49,777 nt of DNA from assembly GCF_015207455.1 (NCBI RefSeq), contig NZ_JADEWV010000019.1:1-49777 (forward strand), given 5' to 3'. The position numbers and the translations under genes were made by a program. Shown here one piece after another: positions 9,901 through 16,977 of this stretch (position 1 is its first letter; each line of letters begins with the position of its first letter). The notes below the pieces were generated by a model. It worked only from the letters and a program-made list of their open reading frames with translations. It was not told the origin of the DNA and did not search any database. The DNA comes from Microcoleus sp. LEGE 07076. Its GTDB lineage: Bacteria; Cyanobacteriota; Cyanobacteriia; Cyanobacteriales; Microcoleaceae.

Positions 9901-10605
9901 TCCGATGTCCCTCAATACCTGCAAACTGATGATGTCAAGTTGCGACAAGTGCTAATTCATCTATTAGAAAATGCACTTAAATTTACCGATACAGGATCGG
10001 TAGCAGTCACCGTCAGAGCGAACCAAGAAGGAAACACCAAGCCTGTAGAAGGAGAAAATTTAAATTTACAGGAAAATTCCCAAAAAGTTTTGATCAACTT
10101 TGAAATTGCCGATACAGGAGTTGGCATTTACCCAGAAGAATTAGATAGTATATTTGAATTATTCGTGCAAAGTTCATCGGGAAAAAAAGTTCAAAAAGGT
10201 ACGGGCTTAGGATTAAATATCAGCCGCGAGTTCATAAAATTAATGGGCGGCGAAATTACCGCCGAGAGCGAAGTGGGACGAGGTACAGTATTTAAGTTTG
10301 ACATTCAAGCTGTGACAGCAGTCGCTCCAGTTGAAGCCACAGATTTTTCTGAAAGTTCAACTACCGTCAAACAAGAAGTATTCGACAGTGGTGAAATATT
10401 TACGCTTGAGTCGAAGCCGAAAGTTTCTCCTGAATGGACGAGCAATCTCAAACAAGCACTGCGCGACGCAGACTTCGACTTAATTGCTACAACTATTGAG
10501 GAAATCCGAAGCGAGAATGAAGTTTTTGCCGGAGTTTTGATGAATCATTTAGATAATTTTGATTATCAAAAAATACTTGATTTAATTACAGAAATTGAGC
10601 TGTAG
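6940..10605 (+). CDS. Membrane multi-PAS sensor histidine kinase
   Basis: A 1221-residue kinase. Order: transmembrane helix about 22-46, extracytoplasmic dCache-like sensor about 50-345 (includes RLRPWYKEAV and IFIAVSQPI-like Cache signatures), second helix about 358-380, HAMP 382-430, PAS about 441-560, coiled coil 565-605, PAS 608-735, PAS 742-866, HisKA with phospho-acceptor His893 in MTHELRTPLNAILGF, and an HATPase domain about 990-1122 with the N-box LLENALKFTD and GTGLGLNI. After the ATPase come about 95 residues ending NHLDNFDYQKILDLI, a tail seen in other cyanobacterial kinases and possibly helical. No receiver domain and no neighbouring response regulator, so its partner must be encoded elsewhere. 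Ligand unknown; dCache sensors usually bind small solutes. Confidence 0.93.
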   Translation: MPLPRFASKTSQQPTKIPLRHVLVACFVLQIVAAVGIVGYFSFRSAETAVEEIAQKSIAQTGNRVEEQLTAVVENTQWINKLNAEAIDRAQLNLQLGQPQPRGEKFLWEQMRSFKSIQRISLGSESGEFLGIWRNPKDNSLQIVAANKSTNYQNIFYATDGTGARTAKLNTEPGTYDARLRPWYKEAVAANKPIWTSIYRGFSPETVFIAVSQPIRARNGKLLGVCAVNFSLWELQQYLARLKVSNTGEIFAIERSGLLVVSSSQESSFRKIARKQEFERLNVLDSQTPVIRTAAKYLYDRFGGWGNIKQRQQLKLGRDGQEYFVEVLPFSGSYGLNLLIVLAVPKSDFMGKINKNTRTTILICALALLVSTIAGVLVARWVTQPLLHLNEAAKDIAKGQFDRTVAVSRADEVGELAQSFNEMVVKLKNSFQALAASEEKFIKLVESLPVGVIALTPAGSAIFMNSMGGEITGKGAVENTTPEELSETYQLYVAGTDKLYPIEDSPFERAVMGQEMFLEDMDVRRDGKVISLQVRSQPIFDAEGNVIYVLIVFQDITARKQGEQILADYNRTLETEVTSRTIELAQINARLELEIEERQQAEKIIRKERDFNLKIIENSPIFFVAIDSEGKILLANDCMLQAVGYTAAEVAGKDYLATFVPESDRAGLHSIFERVTGPEQTVNEHRILTKGDSLRDSYASRTLLVEWHGTPVLDENGNFDFLFGFGIDIGDRKQAQIALQKSEALFQKLAITVPGELYIFVQHPDGSVKMEYISPMCREIQELEPEEIQNNSALLYEQMHPDDRPSHFEAIVNSAANLEPFVHEWRIVTASGKLKWLQGHSRPELRENGDIVWHGVILDISDRKQAEQELKQAAEAAEAANKTKSIFLANMTHELRTPLNAILGFAQLIEPSANLSLPEKENIKIIRRSGEHLLQLIDRILDLSKIEGGRMKLHPRYFDLYRLLGDVQNMFQIPAKNKKIKLIIDYSSDVPQYLQTDDVKLRQVLIHLLENALKFTDTGSVAVTVRANQEGNTKPVEGENLNLQENSQKVLINFEIADTGVGIYPEELDSIFELFVQSSSGKKVQKGTGLGLNISREFIKLMGGEITAESEVGRGTVFKFDIQAVTAVAPVEATDFSESSTTVKQEVFDSGEIFTLESKPKVSPEWTSNLKQALRDADFDLIATTIEEIRSENEVFAGVLMNHLDNFDYQKILDLITEIEL

Positions 10606-10641
10606 GTGCGTCAGCCACAGCCAATGAATGATGACTTGGGC

Positions 10642-10683
10642 AGTTGCTAGTTGGCAGTTGGCAGTTGGCAGTTGGTAGTTGGC
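10642..10683. repeat. Heptanucleotide tandem array (AGTTGGC units)
   Basis: About six consecutive 7-nt units close to AGTTGGC, 37 bases after the kinase stop. One of several arrays in the window with different sequences but the same unit length of seven. Confidence 0.85.
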
Positions 10684-10700
10684 ATTAGCTAATAACAACT

Positions 10701-10823
10701 AATACCAAATCCTGGTTTGGATTCCCTTTATGAACCTGTTGGCCTTGGGGCCGACATCGTTTGTGTAGACGCGGTTTCAACCGCCGCATGATAAAGGGGG
10801 TATGTTACCCTGATTTAGTATAA
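10701..10823 (+). repeat. Dispersed element, copy A (AATACCAAATCC...TATGTTAC)
   Basis: A stretch of about 120 bases starting AATACCAAATCC, containing GGCCTTGGGGCCGACATC and GGTTTCAACCGCCG, and ending near AGGGGGTATGTTAC. A clearly related copy in the same orientation is at 41183-41292. The first 40 bases also resemble 36963-37000. No open frame. Confidence 0.8.
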
Positions 10824-11083
10824 CAACTAACAACTAACAACTAACAACTAACAACTAACAACTAACAACTAACAACTATAGCAATCCTAAATGATTTTCA
10901 ATAACTGGTTCCCAGGCTCTACCTGGGAACCGATGTCAGCGAGGCTCTGCCTCGCCTGCGAAAATGGAGGCAGAGCCTCGCCTATCTGCGTTACCAGGCT
11001 CTTCCTGGTAACGAGTAACGAGTATAATCATTTAGGATTGCTATAACAACTCACAACTAACAACTAACAACTAACAACTAACT
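10823..11083. repeat. ACAACTA heptamer array interrupted by a MITE-like insertion
   Basis: Seven-base units (ACAACTA) run from about 10823 to 10877 and resume from 11045 to about 11083, right up to the stop of the next gene. The element at 10877-11045 splits the array, so the array was there first. Confidence 0.85.
10877..11045. mobile_element. MITE-like element with perfect 20-bp terminal inverted repeats
   Basis: A 169-base element bounded by TATAGCAATCCTAAATGATT at 10877-10896 and its exact reverse complement at 11026-11045. The ends begin and finish with TA, which fits a TA target duplication as used by IS630/mariner-type transposases. It has no open frame. Inside are three shorter palindromes: TTCCCAGG..CCTGGGAA, GAGGCTCTGCCTC with its complement, and GTTACCAGG..CCTGGTAAC. 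It sits within an ACAACTA tandem array between two convergent genes. The transposase that would mobilise it is not in this window. Confidence 0.8.
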
Positions 11084-12473
11084 AATCTTTCTCTGGTTGA
11101 ATTTGTTTGTGTTGCGAAAAGACTCGACAGTCATTAAGGTCAACAAATGACTGTTCTTCTTGATGCTTTTGTGACATATTCACTAGATTGTATTGAACAT
11201 TTTTTTCATAAATAGTTAGAGCAATCTGACAAACTTCTAAAAAATTCACGAGCCACTGACATTCATCAGCCGATTTATCCTGATAGTATTCAATTAATCG
11301 AGCCAAACAAAGTTCTAAATAGGTTCGGGAATAGGCAGAAATCAAAATAATTTTGAGCATCAAAATTGCTAATGTTAAAGGATTTAGTTGAGCGGCGCAC
11401 AGTAGAAATAAGGCTGTAGGTTCCCCGGAAGGTTCCACAGTCAAGGATTTGATTAGATAATTGCAAGTTCTCAGATGCAGGCTACTGGTCAAAGTTTCTT
11501 CATCATTTTCGGGATGAAAATTTTGTAAAATATTAATTAACTGTTCGCGGTCAATCTCTGTAACATAGAAAGTTTGATCGTAATAAAATAAATACTTAAT
11601 CAGAGATTCCTTAAACCGCTTGTAGGTAATATTTTGAATCTGATCGAGAAAAATATTGGCTAAGTTGCGATAGTTTAATGAGCCTCGCTTGACCAAAATT
11701 ATTTTGATTAAACGCAGAGCTTCATCTCCTAAAAGTGTGGGATTATAAAAATCTTTTAATTGGGCTGTGCCAGACTGAGAGCGCGATGTATACATGGCTA
11801 AATCGAATTTGTACTTTTCTTTTAGCTGCTGCGACAATAGTTTGGCATTTTGGCGTTCTTCGATGGTGTTTTTAGGATCTAGATATTGAGTGGCTAGTAA
11901 ATAAGGCTGATAGCGAAAAGTCCATTTCTTTTCTACTGGATGGTAGTCGTCGTACTTTAATACAGATAATTTAAGGTCTTCGTAGTGTTGGGTTTTGATA
12001 AAGTTTGCCACCCACACTCTCAGTATTTTGAGACAATTGTCCGGGTGGAGTTCGGTGAGGGTTATCTCGCTAATAATTTGAATTAAGTCGCGAGCAAGTT
12101 GGTATTTTCTCTGACTTGTCCAGTTATTTATTAAGATGTAGCAGCAGCGTTTAAATAAGTTGTTGAATTGTTGTTGACTGTCTAATTCAATGATTGTGTG
12201 GAGGGCTTGAATTACTTTGGGGTTGACTGGAGCAGTTTGTTCGATAAATATTTTTTTAAATTCTTGAAAAACTACTTCTGATGCTGAGTAGTCCATCTGA
12301 TTTATAAAAAATTTGTAAATTATATCTTGAGCTGCGGAAACGGTTAGCTCTGATTTTTTTAATTGAGCTTTTGGTTGAGGCTCACACTCATCCGGAAATA
12401 TATTGTTTGTGAGAGCAGGGAGAACTTTTGACTCTTGTGTGTCGGATTGAGATAAAAACTCCTGAGATGGCAT
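11082..12473 (-). CDS. Unrecognised 463-residue protein, probably all-helical
   Basis: I do not recognise this protein. It starts MPSQEFLSQSD at a clear ATG, has a polar N-terminus of about 45 residues, and the rest looks alpha-helical with repeated aromatic/leucine heptads (for example NLFKRCCYILINNW and YLELCLARLIEYYQDK), in the manner of a helical-repeat scaffold. A moderately hydrophobic segment (about residues 348-372) contains LLCAAQLNPLTLAILMLKII but has no flanking charge pattern of a typical transmembrane helix. There is no signal peptide or catalytic motif. The region is AT-richer than its neighbours. It is convergent with the kinase and downstream of the M50 protease on the same strand (289-base gap). 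Likely a lineage-specific cyanobacterial protein. Confidence 0.75.
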   Translation of the reverse strand: MPSQEFLSQSDTQESKVLPALTNNIFPDECEPQPKAQLKKSELTVSAAQDIIYKFFINQMDYSASEVVFQEFKKIFIEQTAPVNPKVIQALHTIIELDSQQQFNNLFKRCCYILINNWTSQRKYQLARDLIQIISEITLTELHPDNCLKILRVWVANFIKTQHYEDLKLSVLKYDDYHPVEKKWTFRYQPYLLATQYLDPKNTIEERQNAKLLSQQLKEKYKFDLAMYTSRSQSGTAQLKDFYNPTLLGDEALRLIKIILVKRGSLNYRNLANIFLDQIQNITYKRFKESLIKYLFYYDQTFYVTEIDREQLINILQNFHPENDEETLTSSLHLRTCNYLIKSLTVEPSGEPTALFLLCAAQLNPLTLAILMLKIILISAYSRTYLELCLARLIEYYQDKSADECQWLVNFLEVCQIALTIYEKNVQYNLVNMSQKHQEEQSFVDLNDCRVFSQHKQIQPEKD

Positions 12474-12572
12474 AACGTCCTCGCTCAGTTGATTAAAAGA
12501 CTATTATAATTATCATCGTTGATTTGCTGCTAATAATTTAATTTTTTACTTGAGTTGTGTGAGCCTACAGTT

Positions 12573-12614
12573 AACCCCCCCGATCGCCCTTTTGGTAAGG
12601 GGAATCGAGAGGGT
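12573..12614 (-). terminator. Long imperfect hairpin 3' of the M50 protease gene
   Basis: Two 19-base arms around a TTGGT loop. On the plus strand there are four mismatches, but in minus-strand RNA three of these become G-U pairs, so an 18/19 stem forms 150 bases after the protease stop. That suggests the minus strand is the functional RNA. There is no T-run; it may be a processing or dispersed-repeat hairpin rather than a classical terminator. Confidence 0.4.
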
Positions 12615-12762
12615 TATTTATTATACCATTTTCGATGTCTTGGAATTGAAGATTTTTGTCGATGGCAGAATTGGGTATGAGTGATGAGTACGAGAGTTTG
12701 GATCTTCCTGAGAGTTGGATTATTTGGGAAAAGTGGTGTTATTTGTCAAGTATCTGAGGGTA

Positions 12763-13866
12763 TCAAACAGGGTTGGCTTGAGCTCGTCTTTGTAGCAGGC
12801 GGGCAATTTCAGCTTTTTCTACAAGTCCGACGAGGACACCGTTTTCGCGAATGACGGGGAGTTCTTGTACTTTAAGTTGTTCCAGGAGGGTGACGACTTC
12901 GAGGAGGGATAATTCTGGTTTGACGGTTGTGGAAAATTCGATCGGCTTGAGGAGTTCTTTCACCAAAACTTGGGGCCAGCTTCCGGTAGGAATGGTTTTA
13001 AGCTCGTCAATCTCGATCGCCCCTACGAGTTGTCCGGCATCATCTGTTACCAAATACCGGCGCCAGTTTTGAGCATTACCGATCACGTAGTTGTTGGCAA
13101 ATTCTCTGAGCGACAAGTTTTCTGGGACGATCGGGCTTTCGGCGGTAACAGCATCTGCGGCTGTCAGCCCTGCTAGTTCGTTTTGAACAGTACCGTATTG
13201 TGCGGATTGACCTGCATTTTGCAGCAAGAACCAACCAATGACTAGATTCCAAATATTACCGAATATGCCTGTAGCAATGGCAATCCAACCAACGATTTGA
13301 CCGACGCGACTAGCAAAAATTATGCCTTTGTAAGGGTTGCCGGTAATCTTCCAGACAATGGCTTTGAGGATGTTGCCGCCGTCGAGGGGCAAACCGGGAA
13401 TTAAGTTAAATAAAGCCAGAACTAAATTGATGGAAGCTAAAAGTCCGACGATGGCGGCTGCCGGGCCTGTGAGGCCTGCACCGATGCCGATCGCAGTTAA
13501 CGAACCGGACAAAAATAAGCTGACTAACGGGCCTGCAATGGCGACCCAAAATGCTTCGGCTGGGGTTTTGGATTCTCTTTCTAAATTAGCCAGTCCGCCA
13601 AACAGAAATAGCGAAATTGATTTCACGCCAATTCCCTGTTTGATGGCTACCCAACTGTGTCCTAATTCGTGGGCTAAGACGGAAGCAAATAACAGCAGAG
13701 CTGTGAACAATCCCAGCATCCAGGGCGCTACGGGGCCTAATGCGGGAAACAGAAAGGCTAATTGGCCACCGTACTGCCAAGTTACTAAACCCAGAACTAG
13801 AAACCAAGATGCGTTGACAAAGAAGGGAATTCCAAACAGGTTGCCGACGCGAAATGTACCGTTCAT
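12763..13866 (-). CDS. Site-2-type (M50) membrane zinc protease with C-terminal CBS pair
   Basis: A 367-residue intramembrane metalloprotease of the S2P/SpoIVFB group. The zinc motif HELGH is at residues 66-70 and the third ligand lies in NLIPGLPLDGG (Asp162). Hydrophobic segments are at about 18-30, 48-68, 108-150 and 185-210. A pair of CBS domains fills about 225-360 and probably binds adenine nucleotides, tying activity to energy status as proposed for other M50-CBS proteins. Such proteases release membrane-bound factors by regulated intramembrane proteolysis; no anti-sigma factor or other obvious substrate is adjacent. The start is the ATG of MNGTFRVGNLFGIP, a standard family start. Confidence 0.93.
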   Translation of the reverse strand: MNGTFRVGNLFGIPFFVNASWFLVLGLVTWQYGGQLAFLFPALGPVAPWMLGLFTALLLFASVLAHELGHSWVAIKQGIGVKSISLFLFGGLANLERESKTPAEAFWVAIAGPLVSLFLSGSLTAIGIGAGLTGPAAAIVGLLASINLVLALFNLIPGLPLDGGNILKAIVWKITGNPYKGIIFASRVGQIVGWIAIATGIFGNIWNLVIGWFLLQNAGQSAQYGTVQNELAGLTAADAVTAESPIVPENLSLREFANNYVIGNAQNWRRYLVTDDAGQLVGAIEIDELKTIPTGSWPQVLVKELLKPIEFSTTVKPELSLLEVVTLLEQLKVQELPVIRENGVLVGLVEKAEIARLLQRRAQANPV

Positions 13867-14106
13867 AATTGGCTACCTCTTATATTATGGGCGAGAGTTT
13901 TTTTTCTCCGTGTTCCTATGGTAACGAAATGTAACTAAGATGTTAATGTTTGAATTAGGGTGTTATCCGTCTGGGCAGGTTCGGTTTTACGATTTGAGAT
14001 TTGAGATTGGGAATGATTGATGAGGTAAGGGCTCAGGTTCGTAGTGACGACTGAGCGTCCGCATTTATAAAGAACTTGGATTCTGATGCTGCAAACGCAA
14101 ATTAAG

Positions 14107-15747
14107 TTAATTGTCGATCGCATCTCCTCCCAGCGGCCGGCTGTAGCGCTTCAATTCATCAATCAATCGAGTATCGTTAGAAGCTGTTCTCGCGCCGGCT
14201 TCGGCCGCCCACCGCTTCAAATCTTCAATTTGCGATCGGGCGATCGCAGCTAATGGTACTGTATCCTCGATCGACCTCAAAATATCATCCGTCGTCAAAT
14301 CCCGGCGCTGTCCGTTTACAAAAGTGCCAAAAGCCCGGTACAATCCATCAATCACAACTTGCTCAATTTCCGCACCGCTAAAATCCTTAGCGCATTTCGC
14401 CAAAACATCCAAATCAAAGTCGCGCAATCTAGTCGGGCGCAAACGCTGCAAATGCACCTTAAAAATATCTTGTCGTTCCGATTCCGACGGCAAATTTAGA
14501 AAGAAAATCTCATCAAATCTGCCTTTTCTCAACAACTCTGCCGGCAAAATTCGCACGTTATTTGCAGTTGCTACGATAAACACCGGGCTGGTTTTTTCCT
14601 GCATCCAAGTAATCAAACTGCCGAATACGCGGCGCGAAGTTCCCGAATCGCCGTCGCCGCCGCTGATAATGTTGCCGAAGGCTTTATCTATTTCATCGAT
14701 CCACAAAACGCAAGGTGCGATCGCCTCTGCCAATTGTATCATTTGTCTGACGCGACTTTCGCTTTCCCCGACCACGCCCCCGAACAATCTCCCAGTATCC
14801 AAACGCAGCAGCGGCAAACGCCATTCCGAGGCGATTGTTTTCGCAGACAAAGATTTGCCAGTACCTTGAATTCCTACTAACAAAACGCCTTTAGGATTGG
14901 GTATACCGTAGCGGCGCGCTTCGTCAGTAAAAGCATCTTGCCGTATCTTTACCCACTGCTTCAAATTCTCCAATCCGCCCACACTTTTTAGGGATTCTCG
15001 CGAGTTGAAAAACTCCAAAATCCCGGTTTTGCGAATTGCTTGCTGTTTTTCTTCCAAAACTCCCTCAATATCTGAGTCGTTAATTAGCTGTTTGGCTGCC
15101 AAAGCTTTAGCTAAAACCCGCCTAATTCGAGCGCGGCTCAAACCTTGACAAGCTTTAACTAATTGTTCCTTTGCTAAACCGCTAATTTGCAACTGTTCAG
15201 GCTTTTCCACAATATGGGAAATTAAACTGTCGATTTCTTGGACATTGGGCAATGGAAAATCAATTACTGTTACTTCTTCTTTCAATTCTTCGGGCAATTC
15301 TAGGGAGTGAGAAGTAAGAATTATTGTTTTTTTGCTGCGCTTCAATTCCCGCGTTAAATTGCGTAATTCCCGCACTACCGGAGCATTTTTTTCGGTGTAC
15401 GGAGCTCTCAAAATTGGGTGCAAATCCCGCAGGACAAATATGGTATATTCTTCGACAGCAGTTTTGCCGATGCGATCGAGCGCCGCCATTACCGAACCTT
15501 TTGCAGAACCGTTGTCTTCCCAGCCGCGCACGATATCCCAGAACAACACTCGGCGCGCGGGAGTTACTTGCAGCGCTACTTGGGCAATTACAACTTCGAC
15601 GGGTTCCTCCTCAGCGCCGACAATGTACAGCAGCGAGTAGCGGGCGCGAATCATCAAATCCAGTCGCTTGATTAGGGCATCGAAAGGGTTATTTTTAGTG
15701 GCATTTGTGCCATCTTTTTCTCGGACTTGGGGGTGTTTTTCAGTCAT
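14107..15747 (-). CDS. Ycf46-like AAA+ ATPase
   Basis: A 546-residue protein with an N-terminal Ycf46-type domain (about residues 25-180, including SLLYIVGAEEEPVE) and a C-terminal AAA+ module. Walker A GIQGTGKS is at 292-299, Walker B CVLWIDEID at 346-354, and an arginine-finger region ELLRKGRFDEIFFL follows. Ycf46 is conserved in cyanobacteria and red-algal plastids and has been linked to photosynthetic regulation, with carbon uptake suggested in Synechocystis; the mechanism is not settled. The frame can start at a TTG at 15771, but ATG 15747 (MTEKHPQ) is the natural start. The gene is preceded by a palindromic dispersed repeat (15791-15901). Confidence 0.9.
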   Translation of the reverse strand: MTEKHPQVREKDGTNATKNNPFDALIKRLDLMIRARYSLLYIVGAEEEPVEVVIAQVALQVTPARRVLFWDIVRGWEDNGSAKGSVMAALDRIGKTAVEEYTIFVLRDLHPILRAPYTEKNAPVVRELRNLTRELKRSKKTIILTSHSLELPEELKEEVTVIDFPLPNVQEIDSLISHIVEKPEQLQISGLAKEQLVKACQGLSRARIRRVLAKALAAKQLINDSDIEGVLEEKQQAIRKTGILEFFNSRESLKSVGGLENLKQWVKIRQDAFTDEARRYGIPNPKGVLLVGIQGTGKSLSAKTIASEWRLPLLRLDTGRLFGGVVGESESRVRQMIQLAEAIAPCVLWIDEIDKAFGNIISGGDGDSGTSRRVFGSLITWMQEKTSPVFIVATANNVRILPAELLRKGRFDEIFFLNLPSESERQDIFKVHLQRLRPTRLRDFDLDVLAKCAKDFSGAEIEQVVIDGLYRAFGTFVNGQRRDLTTDDILRSIEDTVPLAAIARSQIEDLKRWAAEAGARTASNDTRLIDELKRYSRPLGGDAIDN

Positions 15748-15790
15748 ATTATTTAAGATTTTAGATATCAATTTAACTAAGTTAAATATT

Positions 15791-15901
15791 TTGTTGGTAG
15801 TAAGGACTTTAGTTTTTAAACAAATAAACGAACTAAAGGTTTGTAGTACGGACTTTAGTCCGTATCAAGGATTTAAACAAACTAAAGTCCGTACTACGAA
15901 C
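15791..15901. repeat. Palindromic dispersed repeat (GGACTTTAGTCC family), copy 1
   Basis: Contains a perfect 17-bp inverted repeat, GTAGTACGGACTTTAGT at 15843-15859 and its complement at 15881-15897, with a 21-base loop, preceded by a partial unit (TTGGTAGTAAGGACTTTAG). Related copies are at 16722-16791, 23811-23867, 27364-27579, 28414-28443, 31590-31720 and 34853-34874. Confidence 0.85.
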
Positions 15902-15937
15902 GCACCTTGAAATTATAACAGAATAGGGATAATTTCG

Positions 15938-16222
15938 CTAGTTAGCAACTTTTCGGGCTTGTTTCACCATCTCAATGAGGGTGTGATGAGCATCTTCGGC
16001 GTCTGTTAAAGTGCGATCGAAATTTACTCTTACAGGCACTGTTTCGTCATTGACTTGAGCGGTTAAATCCATGCCGTTGGCATCAATCGCGAGCATTTGA
16101 GCGGATGTCGCCTCTGGTTTGCCGCCATAGGCTTGAGCGTACAAAACTACGGCGCTAGCGTGATCGTCGTTCATGTGAGTGCAGATGCGATCGCTAATCT
16201 CAGTGGAAAACTGTTCTGACAT
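15938..16222 (-). CDS. DUF2470 domain protein
   Basis: A 94-residue stand-alone DUF2470 domain. The hallmark HMNDDHASAV is at residues 16-25, and the C-terminal helix ends MVKQARKVAN. This domain is the C-terminal half of HugZ-like heme-utilisation proteins and of plastid proteins such as the glutamyl-tRNA reductase-binding protein, where it takes part in tetrapyrrole regulation. A tetrapyrrole-linked role is therefore plausible but is inference. The ATG start at 16222 is unambiguous. It is on the same strand as the Ycf46-like gene but separated from it by 190 bases that hold a palindromic repeat. Confidence 0.9.
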   Translation of the reverse strand: MSEQFSTEISDRICTHMNDDHASAVVLYAQAYGGKPEATSAQMLAIDANGMDLTAQVNDETVPVRVNFDRTLTDAEDAHHTLIEMVKQARKVAN

Positions 16223-16319
16223 GGGGATTCCTCATATGCAATATTGCGATCGATTGTACTGCGATTTGTCGTAACAGAGAGTATAAATGATAATATTGTT
16301 TTTAATAACGAACAATCAC

Positions 16320-16751
16320 ATGAACAACTCTAGCGCTTATATCGAACTACTCAAAACATTTCCTCCCCGACCCATAACTGGTGAGGAGGAGTTAATGGCA
16401 ACTCAAGAAGCGATCGACTCTCTGTTGGATAAAGGCGAACTGACTCCAGACGAACGCGACTATCTAAACGTACTAGGAACCCTGGTTTATGAGTATGAGC
16501 AAACTTTAGAACCCATACCTGACATTTACGGCATAGAACTATTAAAGGCTTTGATCGAAGAATTTGAACTAAGACAAAAAGACCTAGTTCCTATTTTTAA
16601 AACCGAGTCTATTGTCTCTGATATCCTCCATGAAAAGCGTCAACTTACCACCGAACATATACAAAAACTTGCAGATTTTTTCAGCGTCTCGCCGGCTGTT
16701 TTCTTTCCACTGCATAAAGTTGTTTGTAGTAAGAAATTTCGTCTTTATTGA
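16320..16751 (+). CDS. Orphan HigA-like antitoxin / XRE regulator
   Basis: A 143-residue protein of the HigA group with an N-terminal acidic helical part (TPDERDYLNVLGTLVYEYEQ) and a C-terminal XRE helix-turn-helix (LRQKDLVPIF, ESIVSDILHEKRQL, HIQKLADFFSVSP). HigA normally neutralises the ribosome-dependent RNase HigB, encoded just upstream. Here no HigB frame exists: the 97 upstream bases lead directly to the divergent DUF2470 gene. The last nine or so residues (after VSPAVFFPLHK) are encoded by a palindromic repeat starting at 16722, so the natural C-terminus seems to have been replaced. Start: ATG 16320 matches the family (MNNSSAYIELLKTFPPRP); an ATG at 16287 would add 11 hydrophobic residues. 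It may be a solitary regulator or a remnant. Confidence 0.82.
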   Translation: MNNSSAYIELLKTFPPRPITGEEELMATQEAIDSLLDKGELTPDERDYLNVLGTLVYEYEQTLEPIPDIYGIELLKALIEEFELRQKDLVPIFKTESIVSDILHEKRQLTTEHIQKLADFFSVSPAVFFPLHKVVCSKKFRLY

Positions 16752-16791
16752 CTAAAAGCTTTCATATAGGACGATCGTTCTCACTACAAAC
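16722..16791. repeat. Palindromic dispersed repeat, copy 2, overlapping a gene end
   Basis: Ends GTTTGTAGTAAG (16722-16733) and CTCACTACAAAC (16780-16791) are inverted, with one mismatch, around a degenerate centre. The left end lies inside the HigA-like reading frame and provides its last codons and stop. Confidence 0.7.
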
Positions 16792-16891
16792 TACACAACC
16801 TAACTAAAATATTTGTCGTCAAATGGCAATTCATCAAACAGCGAATCAATCTCAGTCTCATGGAAAGTCTCATATCGTTTCCGCTGGTATC

Positions 16892-16977
16892 GGAATGATT
16901 TAACCACAGAGAACACAGAGTACACAGAGGGAGAGAATATATATCTGAAGCATTCCGATGAAGAGAGGATTTGATAT
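16892..16977 (+). repeat. Dispersed repeat GGAATGATTTAACC...GGATTTGATAT, copy 1
   Basis: Starts GGAATGATTTAACCACAGAG, includes CACAGAGG.AGAGA, then CATTCCGAT, and ends GGATTTGATAT. Its ATCGGAATG/CATTCCGAT ends are perfect 9-bp inverted repeats. It touches the stop codon of the SPFH gene. A second copy in the same orientation is at 21075-21158. Confidence 0.8.
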
